Counted from the first letter of the stretch, positions 35,778-45,189 are shown. The stretch is 64,000 nt of DNA from Bacteroidales bacterium (GCA_017960885.1 JAGCYI010000100.1:1-64000), one strand, 5' to 3'. Numbers and translations are program-made. Notes: generated by a model from the sequence alone, not told the origin.

Positions 35778-36613
35778 TATTGTACAAATTTAGATGCTTG
35801 TTCTTCTAACTGATATTGCTCTTCCTGCATGAGGTTTTCAATTACAAATACGCTTGAGAGGCATTTAAGGTCGGTAGTGAATTTAACCTTTATGCTGTAA
35901 AAGTTGTCGTCGCTGTTTCGCACAAACGATTCGATAACCGCAACAGGAATGCCTGGGGGAAAGATGGCAGAGTAGCCGCTTGTAACTACTGTGTCGCCAA
36001 CTTGAAGTGTCACGTGGTTTGGAATTTCATGAAGAATGCCGGTGTGGTAGTCTTCGCCGCTCCAGTTTAGTTTGCCGTAAAAGTTGCTATTCTTAAGTCC
36101 GGCACTGATGCCTACCTTGTTGTTTAGCAGAGAAATGGCGAGCGAAAAGTGTTCTGATGTGTTTACTACTATTCCTACTGCACCTGAAGCCGACACCACA
36201 GCCATGTCGGGACGGACGCCTTGCGCCTCGCCTACGTCCAAGGTCATAAAGTTGTTTTGGCTGTTGATTGAGTTTTTAAGTACCGATGCTGTGATAAAGC
36301 GGTATTTGAGTTTGCCTAATGAGTCGGTCTGGTTTCTAAACTGGGCAGTGTCGGCAACGTAAAAATTGTTGCTCTTCCGGCGAAGATTCGATAGCTGCTC
36401 CATAAGCATAGCGTTCTCCTCGCGAAGGTTGAAGTAACTTACGTATGTCCAAGCAAGGTCGTAAATATTGCCCGTAACAAAATTGGCGGAGGTGCAGAAA
36501 ACGCTGTTTCGTTTTGCATCGCCACCTATGGCCAATATGAGAGCTATCACCTCCAATACAATAAATATAATTTGGAAGTGAATCTTTTTTAGAAACCTTA
36601 ACAGACTATCCAT
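35777..36613 (-). CDS. mreC: Rod shape-determining protein MreC
   Basis: A 278-residue bitopic protein: an N-terminal membrane helix (FQIIFIVLEVIALILAIG), a coiled coil (about 60-100) and a periplasmic beta domain with GVRPDMAVVSASGAVGIVV and GDTVVTSGYSAIFPPGIPVA, both conserved in MreC. It links MreB filaments to periplasmic wall synthases. It follows mreB after a 63-base gap holding a strong stem-loop (36634-36669) and is coupled to mreD. Confidence 0.95.
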   Translation of the reverse strand: MDSLLRFLKKIHFQIIFIVLEVIALILAIGGDAKRNSVFCTSANFVTGNIYDLAWTYVSYFNLREENAMLMEQLSNLRRKSNNFYVADTAQFRNQTDSLGKLKYRFITASVLKNSINSQNNFMTLDVGEAQGVRPDMAVVSASGAVGIVVNTSEHFSLAISLLNNKVGISAGLKNSNFYGKLNWSGEDYHTGILHEIPNHVTLQVGDTVVTSGYSAIFPPGIPVAVIESFVRNSDDNFYSIKVKFTTDLKCLSSVFVIENLMQEEQYQLEEQASKFVQ

Positions 36614-36633
36614 AACTATAGATATTAGAGTTT

Positions 36634-36669
36634 CGACCTAAACCACATTAGCGATTGTGGTTTAGGTCG
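36634..36669 (-). promoter_or_regulatory. 14-bp perfect stem-loop between mreB and mreC
   Basis: CGACCTAAACCACA (36634-36647) is the exact complement of TGTGGTTTAGGTCG (36656-36669), around an 8-base loop. No T-run follows on the minus strand. It may be a partial terminator, RNA-processing or RNA-stability element. Confidence 0.65.
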
Positions 36670-36676
36670 TACTCCG

Positions 36677-37699
36677 CTATTTAAGCAAGAATGGGAATTT
36701 GTCAACGTTTTTCAAAGCGATGCCAGTACCGCGGGCAACAGCGTGCAGCGGGTCTTCCGATACTTTTACGGGAAGGTTGGTCTTCTCCGACAGACGCTTG
36801 TCTAATCCGCGAAGCAATGCTCCGCCACCTGTGAGGTGGATGCCGTTTTTGAAAATATCGGCATAAAGTTCGGGCGGTGTCTGCTCCAAAACGTTGAGGA
36901 TAGCCGCTTCGATTTTGCATATCGATTTGTCGAGACAGTGTGCAATCTCTTGATACGAAATAGGAATCTCCACGGGCAATGCGGTCATCTGGTGAGGTCC
37001 GCGTACCATATAGTCGGCTGGCGGGTCTTCAAGGTCGGTGATGGCTGAGCCAACGTTGATCTTGATGGCTTCGGCTGTACGGTCGAACACCTTGATATTA
37101 TGTTGATGACGCATGTATTCCATGATGTCTTCGGTGAAGTCGTCGCCCGCAATACGGATACTGCGGTTGCAGACAATACCTCCGAGTGAGATTACAGCGA
37201 TTTCGGTTGTACCACCGCCTATATCTACTACCATGTTTCCTTCTGGTGCCTCTACGTCGATACCGATACCGAGAGCTGCAGCCATAGGTTCGAAAATCAT
37301 CCAAACCTCGCGTGCTCCGGCGTGCTCGGCGCTGTCGCGAACGGCGCGGCGTTCTACCTCGGTGCTACCAGAGGGGATACCTACTACGATTTTGATAGAT
37401 GGGTTGAAAAACAACCTGCGGGTGTTGCCCATCTTGATCATACCGCGGATCATCATCTCGGCTGCCTTAAAGTCGGCAATCACACCATCGCGAAGGGGAC
37501 GGATTGTGCGGATGTTCTCATGCGTTTTACCGTGCATGAGCTGCGCTTTCATACCTATGGCGATTGTCTTTTCCGAGATATGGTCGATTGCTACGATGGA
37601 CGGCTCGTCAACCACGATTTTGTCGTGCATGATGATGACCGTGTTGGCCGTGCCAAGGTCCATCGCCAATTCCTGTGTAAAGAATGAAAATAATCCCAT
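36677..37699 (-). CDS. mreB: Rod shape-determining actin homologue MreB
   Basis: A 340-residue bacterial actin. The phosphate loops DLGTANT and DIGGGTTEIAVISLGG, the adenosine motif LTGGGALLRGLDKRL and MIFEPMAAALGIGI are conserved, and the N-terminus starts with the hydrophobic MGLFSFFTQE membrane-binding segment. It forms membrane-bound filaments that guide wall synthesis in rod-shaped cells. It follows purH after 60 bases, a linkage common in Bacteroidetes, and heads the mreBCD set. Confidence 0.97.
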   Translation of the reverse strand: MGLFSFFTQELAMDLGTANTVIIMHDKIVVDEPSIVAIDHISEKTIAIGMKAQLMHGKTHENIRTIRPLRDGVIADFKAAEMMIRGMIKMGNTRRLFFNPSIKIVVGIPSGSTEVERRAVRDSAEHAGAREVWMIFEPMAAALGIGIDVEAPEGNMVVDIGGGTTEIAVISLGGIVCNRSIRIAGDDFTEDIMEYMRHQHNIKVFDRTAEAIKINVGSAITDLEDPPADYMVRGPHQMTALPVEIPISYQEIAHCLDKSICKIEAAILNVLEQTPPELYADIFKNGIHLTGGGALLRGLDKRLSEKTNLPVKVSEDPLHAVARGTGIALKNVDKFPFLLK

Positions 37700-37759
37700 A
37701 TTTTGCTTTTGTTTTTCTTGTAACGTATTTAAAAGAACGGAAATATCCGTTGAAATATT

Positions 37760-39292
37760 TTAGTGTTTAAAGTGGCGTACACCAGTGAAGACCATGGCAA
37801 CGCCGTTTTGGTTGCAGTAGTCGATGCTTTCGTTGTCGCGAACGCTTCCGCCGGGCTGAATTACGCTTGTGATGCCTGCCTTGTGAGCAAGTTCCACGCA
37901 GTCGCCGAAGGGGAAGAATGCGTCGGATGCCATAACTGCGCCGTTGAGGTCGAATCCGAAGCTCTTGGCTTTTTCGATGGCTTGTTTGAGCGCGTCAACA
38001 CGTGAGGTCTGGCCTATGCCCGATGCGTACAGCTGCTTGTGGTTGGCAAGTACTATTGCATTTGATTTTGAGTGTTTTACAATCTTGTTGGCGAACAGCA
38101 TGCTTTCGATTTCCTGCTGGGTGGGTTTCTTGTCGGTAACGCTTGTGAGGTCGTCGGGAGTCTCTGTCTTGAGGTCGCGTTCCTGATAGAGGAACCCGTT
38201 GAGAGCCGAGCGTACGAGCGTTGTGGGAGTCTTGGTGATTTTCTGAACCAAGATGATGCGGTTCTTTTTGGTTTCGAGTATTTCGAGAGCCTCCTGGTCG
38301 TATCCGGGAGCGATGATAACCTCCATAAAGAGCGAGTTCATCTCCTCAGCCACCTCTTTGGTAATCTGACGGTTGGTGATAACTACGCCGCCGAATGCCG
38401 AAACGGGGTCGCAGGCGAGGCAGTCTTTCCAAGCCTGGAGCAATGTTTCGCGGCAAGCCACACCGCAGGCGTTGTTGTGTTTCATGATGATGAATGTGGT
38501 TTCGTCAAACTCGTTCATCATGTTAACAGCGGCGTCAACGTCGAGCATATTGTTGTAAGAGAGGTCTTTGCCGTGGAGTTTGTCGAATATTGCGTTGATG
38601 TCGCCAAAGAACATAGCTTTCTGGTGAGGATTCTCGCCGTAGCGCATCTCCTGTTTTGTGTCTTCGGCAATGCGGAGGTTGGCGTGGAACTGGTCGTTGC
38701 CACCGTCGAAATATGTGAAAATCTTGCTGTCGTAGTATGAAGATACTGCAAATGCTTTTTTAGCAAATTCGCGACGTTGTTCCAATGTGGTTACACCGTT
38801 CTGATTTTCAAGTATTTCAAGAATGTCGGCGTATTGGTTTGTTGAAGGAACGATAACTACGTCTTTGTAGTTTTTAGCGGCTGCGCGGATGAGCGAGATA
38901 CCGCCTATATCTATCTTTTCGATGATGTCCTGGTCAGAAGCACCGCTTGCAACGGTCTGCTCAAAGGGATAGAGGTCAACAATCACGAGATCCATCATAG
39001 GAATCTCGTATTTAGCGGCTTCCTGTGCGTCGGTTTCGTTGTCTCTGCGTGCGAGAATTCCGCCGAACACTTTGGGATGGAGAGTCTTAACTCGTCCGCC
39101 GAGTATCGAGGGATAGCCGGTGAGACCTTCCACTGTTTTGCATTTTACGCCGAGACCCTCAATAAATTTCTGAGTGCCGCCGGTGGAATATATTTCAACT
39201 TCCTGTTCTGCAAGTTTTTTTACTATTTTGTCGAGGTCGGTTTTGTAGAATACCGAGATCAGTGCCGATTTTATTTTTTTATCAGTGCTCAT
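37760..39292 (-). CDS. purH: Bifunctional AICAR transformylase / IMP cyclohydrolase
   Basis: A 510-residue enzyme for the last two steps of IMP synthesis. The N-terminal cyclohydrolase (MGS-like, about 1-195) has SALISVFYKTDL, STGGTQKFIEGLG, GRVKTLHPKVFGGIL. The transformylase contains LRYGENPHQKA-like MRYGENPHQKAMFF, KHNNACGVA (catalytic Lys-His), SDAFFPFGD and a C-terminal QPGGSVRDNESIDYCN. It uses 10-formyl-THF from the FolD pathway. A -7 box is at 39333-39340. First of the purH-mreBCD operon. Confidence 0.97.
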   Translation of the reverse strand: MSTDKKIKSALISVFYKTDLDKIVKKLAEQEVEIYSTGGTQKFIEGLGVKCKTVEGLTGYPSILGGRVKTLHPKVFGGILARRDNETDAQEAAKYEIPMMDLVIVDLYPFEQTVASGASDQDIIEKIDIGGISLIRAAAKNYKDVVIVPSTNQYADILEILENQNGVTTLEQRREFAKKAFAVSSYYDSKIFTYFDGGNDQFHANLRIAEDTKQEMRYGENPHQKAMFFGDINAIFDKLHGKDLSYNNMLDVDAAVNMMNEFDETTFIIMKHNNACGVACRETLLQAWKDCLACDPVSAFGGVVITNRQITKEVAEEMNSLFMEVIIAPGYDQEALEILETKKNRIILVQKITKTPTTLVRSALNGFLYQERDLKTETPDDLTSVTDKKPTQQEIESMLFANKIVKHSKSNAIVLANHKQLYASGIGQTSRVDALKQAIEKAKSFGFDLNGAVMASDAFFPFGDCVELAHKAGITSVIQPGGSVRDNESIDYCNQNGVAMVFTGVRHFKH

Positions 39293-39332
39293 TGTTGCTG
39301 TGTTTTCAGATTTTGATATTTGCTATATTCGG

Positions 39333-39340
39333 CAAATATA
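39333..39340 (-). promoter_or_regulatory. -7 box of purH-mreBCD
   Basis: TATATTTG on the minus strand, 40 bases before the purH ATG and 26 bases after the hisS stop. No clear -33 TTTG. Confidence 0.5.
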
Positions 39341-39365
39341 AACTTTTTTTCTAAATAGTTGTATT

Positions 39366-40922
39366 TTATTTTTCTAATATTTTTTTTATTTCTTCTGCAA
39401 TTTTTTCGATTGCCACCTCTTGCTGCACCTTGTTTTTCCACTCGTTTTTGTCGGCGATAGATTCAGCCAGCTGCTTGCCCAGACGGAGGTTTTTGATGGT
39501 GGCGACGCCTTTTTCAGCCTCGTTGCTACCAATGATTACTGCCAAAGGACTATTGTTGCGGTCGGCGTATGCCATCTGGTGCTTGAGTCCGCGTTTTGCG
39601 CCGTAGTATATTTCGGTGTCGATGCCGGCTGCACGCAGCTGCATGGCTGTTTTTTGGTAGAGCGGCATAAGGCTGTCGTCGAACGCGATTATTATCACAG
39701 GTCCGTCGTTGTTGATCTGCGCCTGGTTGGTGAGTGTGAGAAGTTCTGCCAAACGGTCAACGCCTATCGACGCACCTGTGGCGGGAACTTTTACACCCAA
39801 GAGGTTCTCCACTAAGCCGTCGTAGCGACCGCCTCCGCAGATTGAGCCCACACGGCGTTCACGTCCTTTCTCGTCTTTGTAGGTCTGCAACGATTCCACT
39901 TCGTAGATAGGTCCTGTGTAGTATCCCAATCCGCGGACCATACCCGGGTCGAGTATTGCAACTTCCTCGTTGTAACCAAGTTGTGCGAGAATTGTGTCGA
40001 TTTTTTCAAGCTCTTCCACACCTTCTTTATATGTGTCGTTTTCAAAGGCGGGTTTTGCTTTGAGTTTTGCTAAAACCTCGGCACGAGTGCCACGGGTTTC
40101 AAAGTCTTTGATAAACTGTATGATGATGTCAACAAATTTCTTTTCGATGTTGAGACCGGGGATTTCTGCGCCCGAAACCTCGTCGACACGACCCTTGCCA
40201 AGTTCCTTAGCCACGGCGTCGATGCCAATTTTGTCGAGCTTGTCGATAACGCGCATCACTGCCATCTCCTGCTCCTTGTCGGTGATGCCTGTGTAGGCGA
40301 GCAGTCCGTTTACAATCTTGCGGTTGTTGATTTTGATAAGGTATGTGCCGCGTTTGAGACCGATGTTTTCTAATGCCTGCGAAAGAATCATGCAGTTTTC
40401 GGCGTCGGCGCTTACGTCTTCTGCGCCCACGGTGTCGAAGTCCATTTGCCAGAACTCGCGGAAACGTCCTGGGTCGAGCTTGGCCTCAAAACGGAAAACA
40501 GGTCCGTACTGGTAACGGCGGAAAAGGTTTGTCTTGCCTTGGATTTCGCCCCTGAGGTGCTGCTGCCAAAGGCTTTCGGCGTAAACACGTGCGAGCGGAG
40601 CGGTAAGGTCGTAACGGAGAGCCACAAAGTGGTTTTCCATGATCACACGGTTTTCGGCGTCGCGCATTTCGCGTCCGTTGGTGTCGAAAACTGGTTCTTC
40701 CTCGGGATTTTTAAACGAGTAAACGCCCTGAGCCACGGTGTCGGCATCGGGTAGATATTTGCCGAGACACTCGGCATATTCCATTATCGGGGTGTCGTAA
40801 CGGCTGAATCCGAAACGGCGGTAAACCTCTGTAGCTTTGTCGATTATGAACTGTCGGAGCAAGTTCTGCCCCGGTGTGATATCTCTGAATCCTTTAACTT
40901 TTTGGGGAACTATTCCTCTCAT
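39366..40922 (-). CDS. hisS: Histidyl-tRNA synthetase, alphaproteobacterial-like type
   Basis: A 518-residue class II synthetase. Motif 2 region FRRYQYGPVFRFEAKLDPGR, then FREFWQMDFDTVG, the histidine-specific RGLGYYTGPIYEV and SICGGGRYDGL, and motif 3 ATGASIGVDRL are present, followed by the anticodon-binding domain (about 410-518). The stretch GLKRGTYLIKINNRKIVNG and MRVIDKLDKIG with GKGR resemble, from memory, the HisRS form of alphaproteobacteria more than the common Bacteroidetes one, and the length exceeds the usual 420-455. It charges tRNA-His. Single gene with a -7 box at 40970-40977. Confidence 0.93.
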   Translation of the reverse strand: MRGIVPQKVKGFRDITPGQNLLRQFIIDKATEVYRRFGFSRYDTPIMEYAECLGKYLPDADTVAQGVYSFKNPEEEPVFDTNGREMRDAENRVIMENHFVALRYDLTAPLARVYAESLWQQHLRGEIQGKTNLFRRYQYGPVFRFEAKLDPGRFREFWQMDFDTVGAEDVSADAENCMILSQALENIGLKRGTYLIKINNRKIVNGLLAYTGITDKEQEMAVMRVIDKLDKIGIDAVAKELGKGRVDEVSGAEIPGLNIEKKFVDIIIQFIKDFETRGTRAEVLAKLKAKPAFENDTYKEGVEELEKIDTILAQLGYNEEVAILDPGMVRGLGYYTGPIYEVESLQTYKDEKGRERRVGSICGGGRYDGLVENLLGVKVPATGASIGVDRLAELLTLTNQAQINNDGPVIIIAFDDSLMPLYQKTAMQLRAAGIDTEIYYGAKRGLKHQMAYADRNNSPLAVIIGSNEAEKGVATIKNLRLGKQLAESIADKNEWKNKVQQEVAIEKIAEEIKKILEK

Positions 40923-40969
40923 TTTTGTCTTTCTGTTTGTGTTAAATATGCTTTACGCCTAATTTTTTC

Positions 40970-40977
40970 CAAATGTA
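40970..40977 (-). promoter_or_regulatory. -7 box of hisS
   Basis: TACATTTG on the minus strand, 47 bases before the hisS ATG. Matches TAnnTTTG. Confidence 0.5.
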
Positions 40978-41018
40978 TAAAAAAGTTGGAATAATATGCT
41001 AAAAAAATGAGATTTTTT

Positions 41019-42962
41019 TTACTCAATTACTATTTTTTGCGAAATGTTGGTATTATCAGCCTTGATATTGATGATGTAAATACCTGGAGCAATGTCTGTT
41101 ATGTTGAAAAAATATGGATTGCCGCCGATGATGTCGGTTTTAATAGATTTTATTGTTTTTCCAGATATGGAATAAAGCGTTATTCTACATTGCCCTAAAT
41201 CTTTGGAGGACAATATGTTTATACTATTTTTAGCTGGATTTGGAAATATCAGCGGAGCGGAGTTGTCGGCTTCTTTGCTAACAGGAACAGGGTCGGGAGC
41301 GGGAATTGTGTTAACAAAGTTTGCTAATACAGTGCCGTTGCTTCGCGATGTTACAGTAGCGTCTTCAAAAACACTCTCTATATAAAAGGTGTATGTAGAA
41401 TTAGGTGATGTGTTTGTAAAAGTGTATCTGTTTGATTCTCCGTAGTTTATTTCTTTAATAACGGTATTGTTGCAGTAAATGCGGTAGAGGACCGGCTCGC
41501 CATAGTCTTCCCATTCGAGTTCGATGGCGGTAGAATCATCGTTCCACCAGCCTGAGAGCCATGCCATAGCGATGCTTGAAAAATTGCCATAGGGGTCGAA
41601 CCCTTCTATTTCGGTGATTTCTTGATTGTTGGCAAGCCAGTAAGCCAACTGATGGTTTGGATTTGGGTTTGTGTTCCAAACAGTGGCAATCATTTGATAA
41701 AAATCGTCGTAGGGTTCTTCACAATTGGCGAAACCACCCGAAAGCACTCCGATGATTTTTTTATCTTTGTTGATAAGCGGAGCTCCCGAAGAACCTGTTT
41801 CGGTGTAACCAGAATGCCATGTGTCGATATGCCAATGTGAATTGTTGTTGAAAATCTCGTCGCTGATGGGGTATGAGTCTTGGTATGGCGGCATATTGCT
41901 TACAGCTATTGCTTTTTCGTTGCCTGCCGGATGGTGGATGGTTGCCACAGTGTCGATATTTTTTCGTGTTGACAACGACAGTCCGATATAATAGGGGAGG
42001 TATGATTTCGGCGGTATGGTGTGGAGTTTCAACAAACTTATGTCGTAATCGTTGTAATCATCTTCCTGAATCCTTACACCAGTGAAGTCGCGCAGTCCCC
42101 AACGGTGAGTCTTGGTGGGAAAGGCGATTAATTCAGCGCCCGAAAGTGTCTGAAATGGAGATGGTGAGAACCCGTCAGACGCCAATTCAAAGTTGAAATA
42201 CGTAACCACAGTAGCCGCCTGGCTTTGCTTGCAGATACAGTGCGCCGCTGTTAATAAATAAGGTGTGGCATCGTTTGCAGTGTTGTTGACAAGTGTGCCT
42301 GTGCAAACATAGCTGTAGTCATCGTCGTCGTCGAACTGATAGAGCACAACTGCGTGTTTTTCAATCTGATATTTTTGTCCAATGGCACTGTTGATGTCGG
42401 GTTGCTCGCATTTGTTTTCGGTGTGTCCATGTCCTTTGAGCATTTTGGATATGGGGTAAAAACCGTAGGCTATTTTAGCTATAGTAAAGTCAGGTTGGTA
42501 AATGTTTTTTGGCACAAATAATTCAATAGTGATAGAATCATTGTCGATATAGCGAGTGCGGAGGTTTTGGTTTTCATTGTTGATGGTGTCGGTGATAATA
42601 CCTAAAAAATCGTTGCCGCCATACAAGCACATTTCAACACCTTTTGACAGTGTTATGCCTTGAAAATCAACTCCAACAGAGCCGGCATTCTTGGCACTGA
42701 CACCTATACGCCACAGCGTGCCTCCTTCCACATTTGTTTCTTCTGCGTTGTTGAAGAAACTGCGGTTGCATTTGGCAAGTCGTCCAACACAATTTTCTGG
42801 AATTTCTGTCTTAGTTGATGGAGTAAGATTGATGTCGATATATTCCTTAGTTTCAGGCAGATACGAAAAACGGCTATGCGTAAGTCTGTTTGTGGTGATC
42901 TGCGCAGAAAGATTTATGGTTATAAATGCAGAAAAAATAAGTGTTAATAGATTTTTTTTCAT
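41019..42962 (-). CDS. Secreted trypsin-like serine protease with type IX sorting domain
   Basis: A 647-residue exported protein; the start is MKKNLLTLIFSAFITINLSAQ, because a longer in-frame start (42995) overlaps a -7 box. After a propeptide-like region (21-200), the protease domain shows His241 (LLTAAHC), Asp307 (DYDISLL) and Ser392 (TGSSGAPL), the lysyl-endopeptidase arrangement. A fibronectin III-like domain follows (about 465-550), then a C-terminal sorting domain (about 570-647) with PLIFPNPAKNSINI, YSISGKTI and GIYIINIKA. That domain is cleaved during type IX secretion, so the organism probably has T9SS. Substrate unknown. Confidence 0.9.
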   Translation of the reverse strand: MKKNLLTLIFSAFITINLSAQITTNRLTHSRFSYLPETKEYIDINLTPSTKTEIPENCVGRLAKCNRSFFNNAEETNVEGGTLWRIGVSAKNAGSVGVDFQGITLSKGVEMCLYGGNDFLGIITDTINNENQNLRTRYIDNDSITIELFVPKNIYQPDFTIAKIAYGFYPISKMLKGHGHTENKCEQPDINSAIGQKYQIEKHAVVLYQFDDDDDYSYVCTGTLVNNTANDATPYLLTAAHCICKQSQAATVVTYFNFELASDGFSPSPFQTLSGAELIAFPTKTHRWGLRDFTGVRIQEDDYNDYDISLLKLHTIPPKSYLPYYIGLSLSTRKNIDTVATIHHPAGNEKAIAVSNMPPYQDSYPISDEIFNNNSHWHIDTWHSGYTETGSSGAPLINKDKKIIGVLSGGFANCEEPYDDFYQMIATVWNTNPNPNHQLAYWLANNQEITEIEGFDPYGNFSSIAMAWLSGWWNDDSTAIELEWEDYGEPVLYRIYCNNTVIKEINYGESNRYTFTNTSPNSTYTFYIESVFEDATVTSRSNGTVLANFVNTIPAPDPVPVSKEADNSAPLIFPNPAKNSINILSSKDLGQCRITLYSISGKTIKSIKTDIIGGNPYFFNITDIAPGIYIINIKADNTNISQKIVIE

Positions 42963-42992
42963 AATTTTGCAAAATAAAACTAGTTGCAATTG

Positions 42993-43000
42993 CAAAAGTA
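42993..43000 (-). promoter_or_regulatory. -7 box of the secreted protease gene
   Basis: TACTTTTG on the minus strand, 30 bases upstream of the ATG at 42962. It rules out the in-frame start at 42995. Confidence 0.5.
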
Positions 43001-43009
43001 ATTGTTTTT

Positions 43010-43039
43010 TTTGAAATTGCGTCGGTTTTGGTAAATTTG
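43010..43039 (+). promoter_or_regulatory. Promoter of the LysM protein gene
   Basis: TTTG (43010-43013), 18-base spacer, TAAATTTG (43032-43039), 22 bases before the GTG start. Confidence 0.6.
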
Positions 43040-43061
43040 GATTATAAAACTTAATATCACA

Positions 43062-44900
43062 GTGAAAAAATTATTAATAATACTCTTGTCGATGATGTGC
43101 TGCGGCATAGTGCAGGCACAGCAAGTAAAAAAATCAGACATCTTTGTACAGATTTTTGGTACAAAATACTATCTACACACCGTCCGCGAGGGCGAAACCT
43201 TGGACGCCATAGCCAAAGCGTACGGCGTAACGGTGCAGGAAATCAATATGGAAAACAAGGCTCTCGGCGGCAAAATAGCTCCCGGCACAAGCTTGAAAAT
43301 TCCTGTTATCGGTTCGAATCAGACTCCTGGTTATACGCAACAGTTTGTTTATCATACCGTTGAGAAAAAGCAGACGCTCTATTCAATCTGCAAGCAGTAC
43401 GGTGTGTCGCAGGAAGACATTTTTCAATACAATCCCGACACCAAGAACGGTCTCAAAACCGGCACGGTGCTGAAAATTCCCAAAGGAAACCCTGGCAAGC
43501 CCGACCGTCAGGATGCCGAGTTCGTGTATCACACCGCCCGTCAGAACGAAACTTTGTACTCATTATCCGAACGTTACTCAATTAGCATCGAGGATATTGT
43601 TAAGTATAACCCTGGACTCAAAAACGGCATTCCGCAAGGCACTATCATCAGATTTCCCCGTACTATTGTGCCTGAGGACGTTGCATTTAACCCCGACCAA
43701 GAGCAGGATTCCGACAACAACATGGTTAAAGACCGTGCTATGCGAAACTCAGACTATGTGCCTTGCGACGGCTATCGCTACAATAAGAACACCACATTCA
43801 AAGTGGCTTTGCTCTTGCCTTTGTTCCTCAACAACAATGCTTTGCAAAGCGAAAAAGTTAAGGCCGATCCCGAAAGAGAGCAACTTTACAAAAACAGCGA
43901 GAGAATTTTTGAGTTTTACGAGGGAGTTCTTCTCGCAGTTAAGGAGATGCAGCAGAAAGGCATAAATGTGTCGCTCCATGTTTACGACACCGAAAATAGC
44001 TTTGCCACTACCGACCGTATCCTTAGCGCACCTGAAATGAAAAAAATGGATCTCATTATTGGTCCTCTATACACCGACAATGTGGTGAGGGCTGCAAGAT
44101 TCTCTACCGAAAACCAAATTACCCTAGTGTCGCCTTTTGCACAAAAGAACGACCTGCTCAACAACAATCCTTATCTTTATCAGTTTTCGCCATCTACCGC
44201 TACATCGATAGCTCAAACCGCCGACTATTTTGCCGACCTCAAAAACGCTACTGTGATTGTGGTGCACAACGGTTCGGCTGCTGAGGTGGATATGACCAAG
44301 CTTTACCGCGACAACCTTACCCGCAGTTATTTCTCCGACAGAAATGTTCCGGATATGATTTTCAAGGAGATAAACTATAAGAGCGGAGGTATTGCCCGTG
44401 TGCAGGAGGCTATGAGCGCTACCAACACCAATGTGCTGCTGATTCCAAGCAACGACGAGGTGTTTATCACCAATGTTGTAAACCAACTTACCACCGTTGT
44501 TAAGACTAATAAATATAAGGTGGTGCTTTTTGGTTCGCAGAGCTGGGAAAAATATATCAATATCGACGTGGAGTTTCTCCAGAGTATGAATTTCTGCTAC
44601 CGTTCCAACAGTTTTACCGATTATAACAATCCGGCTGTTAAGTTGTTCGTGTCAGATTTCCGCGATAAGTTCAATACCGAACCTGGTATCTACGGATTCA
44701 GTGGTTACGATATTGCAAAATGCTTTATTACAAAGCTTTACAAACATGGAAAGTATTTCTGTTTTTGTGAAGACGACAATGATCGCGGTTTAGTTTATAA
44801 ATTTGATTTTCAGCGAGTTTCTCCCGTTGGCGGATTTGAAAACCAGTCTACATTTGTGCTAAGATACGGAAAAGATTTCAGCGTAGAAGAGGCGAAGTAG
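43062..44900 (+). CDS. LysM-domain protein with type I periplasmic ligand-binding domain
   Basis: A 612-residue exported protein with a GTG start. The signal peptide ends IVQAQ. Three LysM domains follow: HTVREGETLDAIAKAYGVT, HTVEKKQTLYSICKQYGVS and HTARQNETLYSLSERYSIS (about 39-205), which bind peptidoglycan. The rest (about 235-600) is a two-lobed periplasmic-binding-like domain (FKVALLLPLFLNN, DLIIGPLYTDNV, TVIVVHNG), similar to LivK/LpoA-type proteins. It may tether a sensor or a regulator of wall synthases to peptidoglycan; function is unproven. A strong bidirectional terminator follows. Confidence 0.85.
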   Translation: MKKLLIILLSMMCCGIVQAQQVKKSDIFVQIFGTKYYLHTVREGETLDAIAKAYGVTVQEINMENKALGGKIAPGTSLKIPVIGSNQTPGYTQQFVYHTVEKKQTLYSICKQYGVSQEDIFQYNPDTKNGLKTGTVLKIPKGNPGKPDRQDAEFVYHTARQNETLYSLSERYSISIEDIVKYNPGLKNGIPQGTIIRFPRTIVPEDVAFNPDQEQDSDNNMVKDRAMRNSDYVPCDGYRYNKNTTFKVALLLPLFLNNNALQSEKVKADPEREQLYKNSERIFEFYEGVLLAVKEMQQKGINVSLHVYDTENSFATTDRILSAPEMKKMDLIIGPLYTDNVVRAARFSTENQITLVSPFAQKNDLLNNNPYLYQFSPSTATSIAQTADYFADLKNATVIVVHNGSAAEVDMTKLYRDNLTRSYFSDRNVPDMIFKEINYKSGGIARVQEAMSATNTNVLLIPSNDEVFITNVVNQLTTVVKTNKYKVVLFGSQSWEKYINIDVEFLQSMNFCYRSNSFTDYNNPAVKLFVSDFRDKFNTEPGIYGFSGYDIAKCFITKLYKHGKYFCFCEDDNDRGLVYKFDFQRVSPVGGFENQSTFVLRYGKDFSVEEAK

Positions 44901-44916
44901 ACAAAGCTAGTATTAT

Positions 44917-44956
44917 AAAAAAACGCCGCGCAAACTATGTTTGCGCGGCGTTTTTA
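44917..44956. terminator. Bidirectional terminator between LysM and DUF2795 genes
   Basis: AAAACGCCGCGCAAAC pairs almost perfectly with TTTGCGCGGCGTTTT around a TATG loop, with A- and T-runs at the ends. Serves both convergent genes. Confidence 0.92.
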
Positions 44957-44967
44957 CGGTATTGGGT

Positions 44968-45189
44968 TTAGTATTCGTCTTCGTTGAAGAAGAAATCGTC
45001 TTTGCTTGGGTAGTCGGGCCAGATATCCTCGATTCCCTCGTAGATTTCGCCGTCGTCGTCGATTTCTTGCAAGTTTTCAATAAGTTCGAGCGGTGCGCCC
45101 GAACGTTGTGCGTAGTCGATAAGTTCGTCTTTGGTTGCCGGCCACGGAGCGTCTTCCAATTTAGTGGCTAATTCAAGTGTCCAATACAT
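44968..45189 (-). CDS. DUF2795 family protein
   Basis: A 73-residue acidic soluble protein, MYWTLELATKLEDAPWPATK at its start and ending in DDFFFNEDEY. The family is short, strongly conserved in Bacteroidetes, and of unknown function; the PWPATKDELIDYAQRSGAP core is its signature. Single gene with its own -7 box (45241-45248) and a shared terminator. Length is complete for the family. Confidence 0.9.
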   Translation of the reverse strand: MYWTLELATKLEDAPWPATKDELIDYAQRSGAPLELIENLQEIDDDGEIYEGIEDIWPDYPSKDDFFFNEDEY

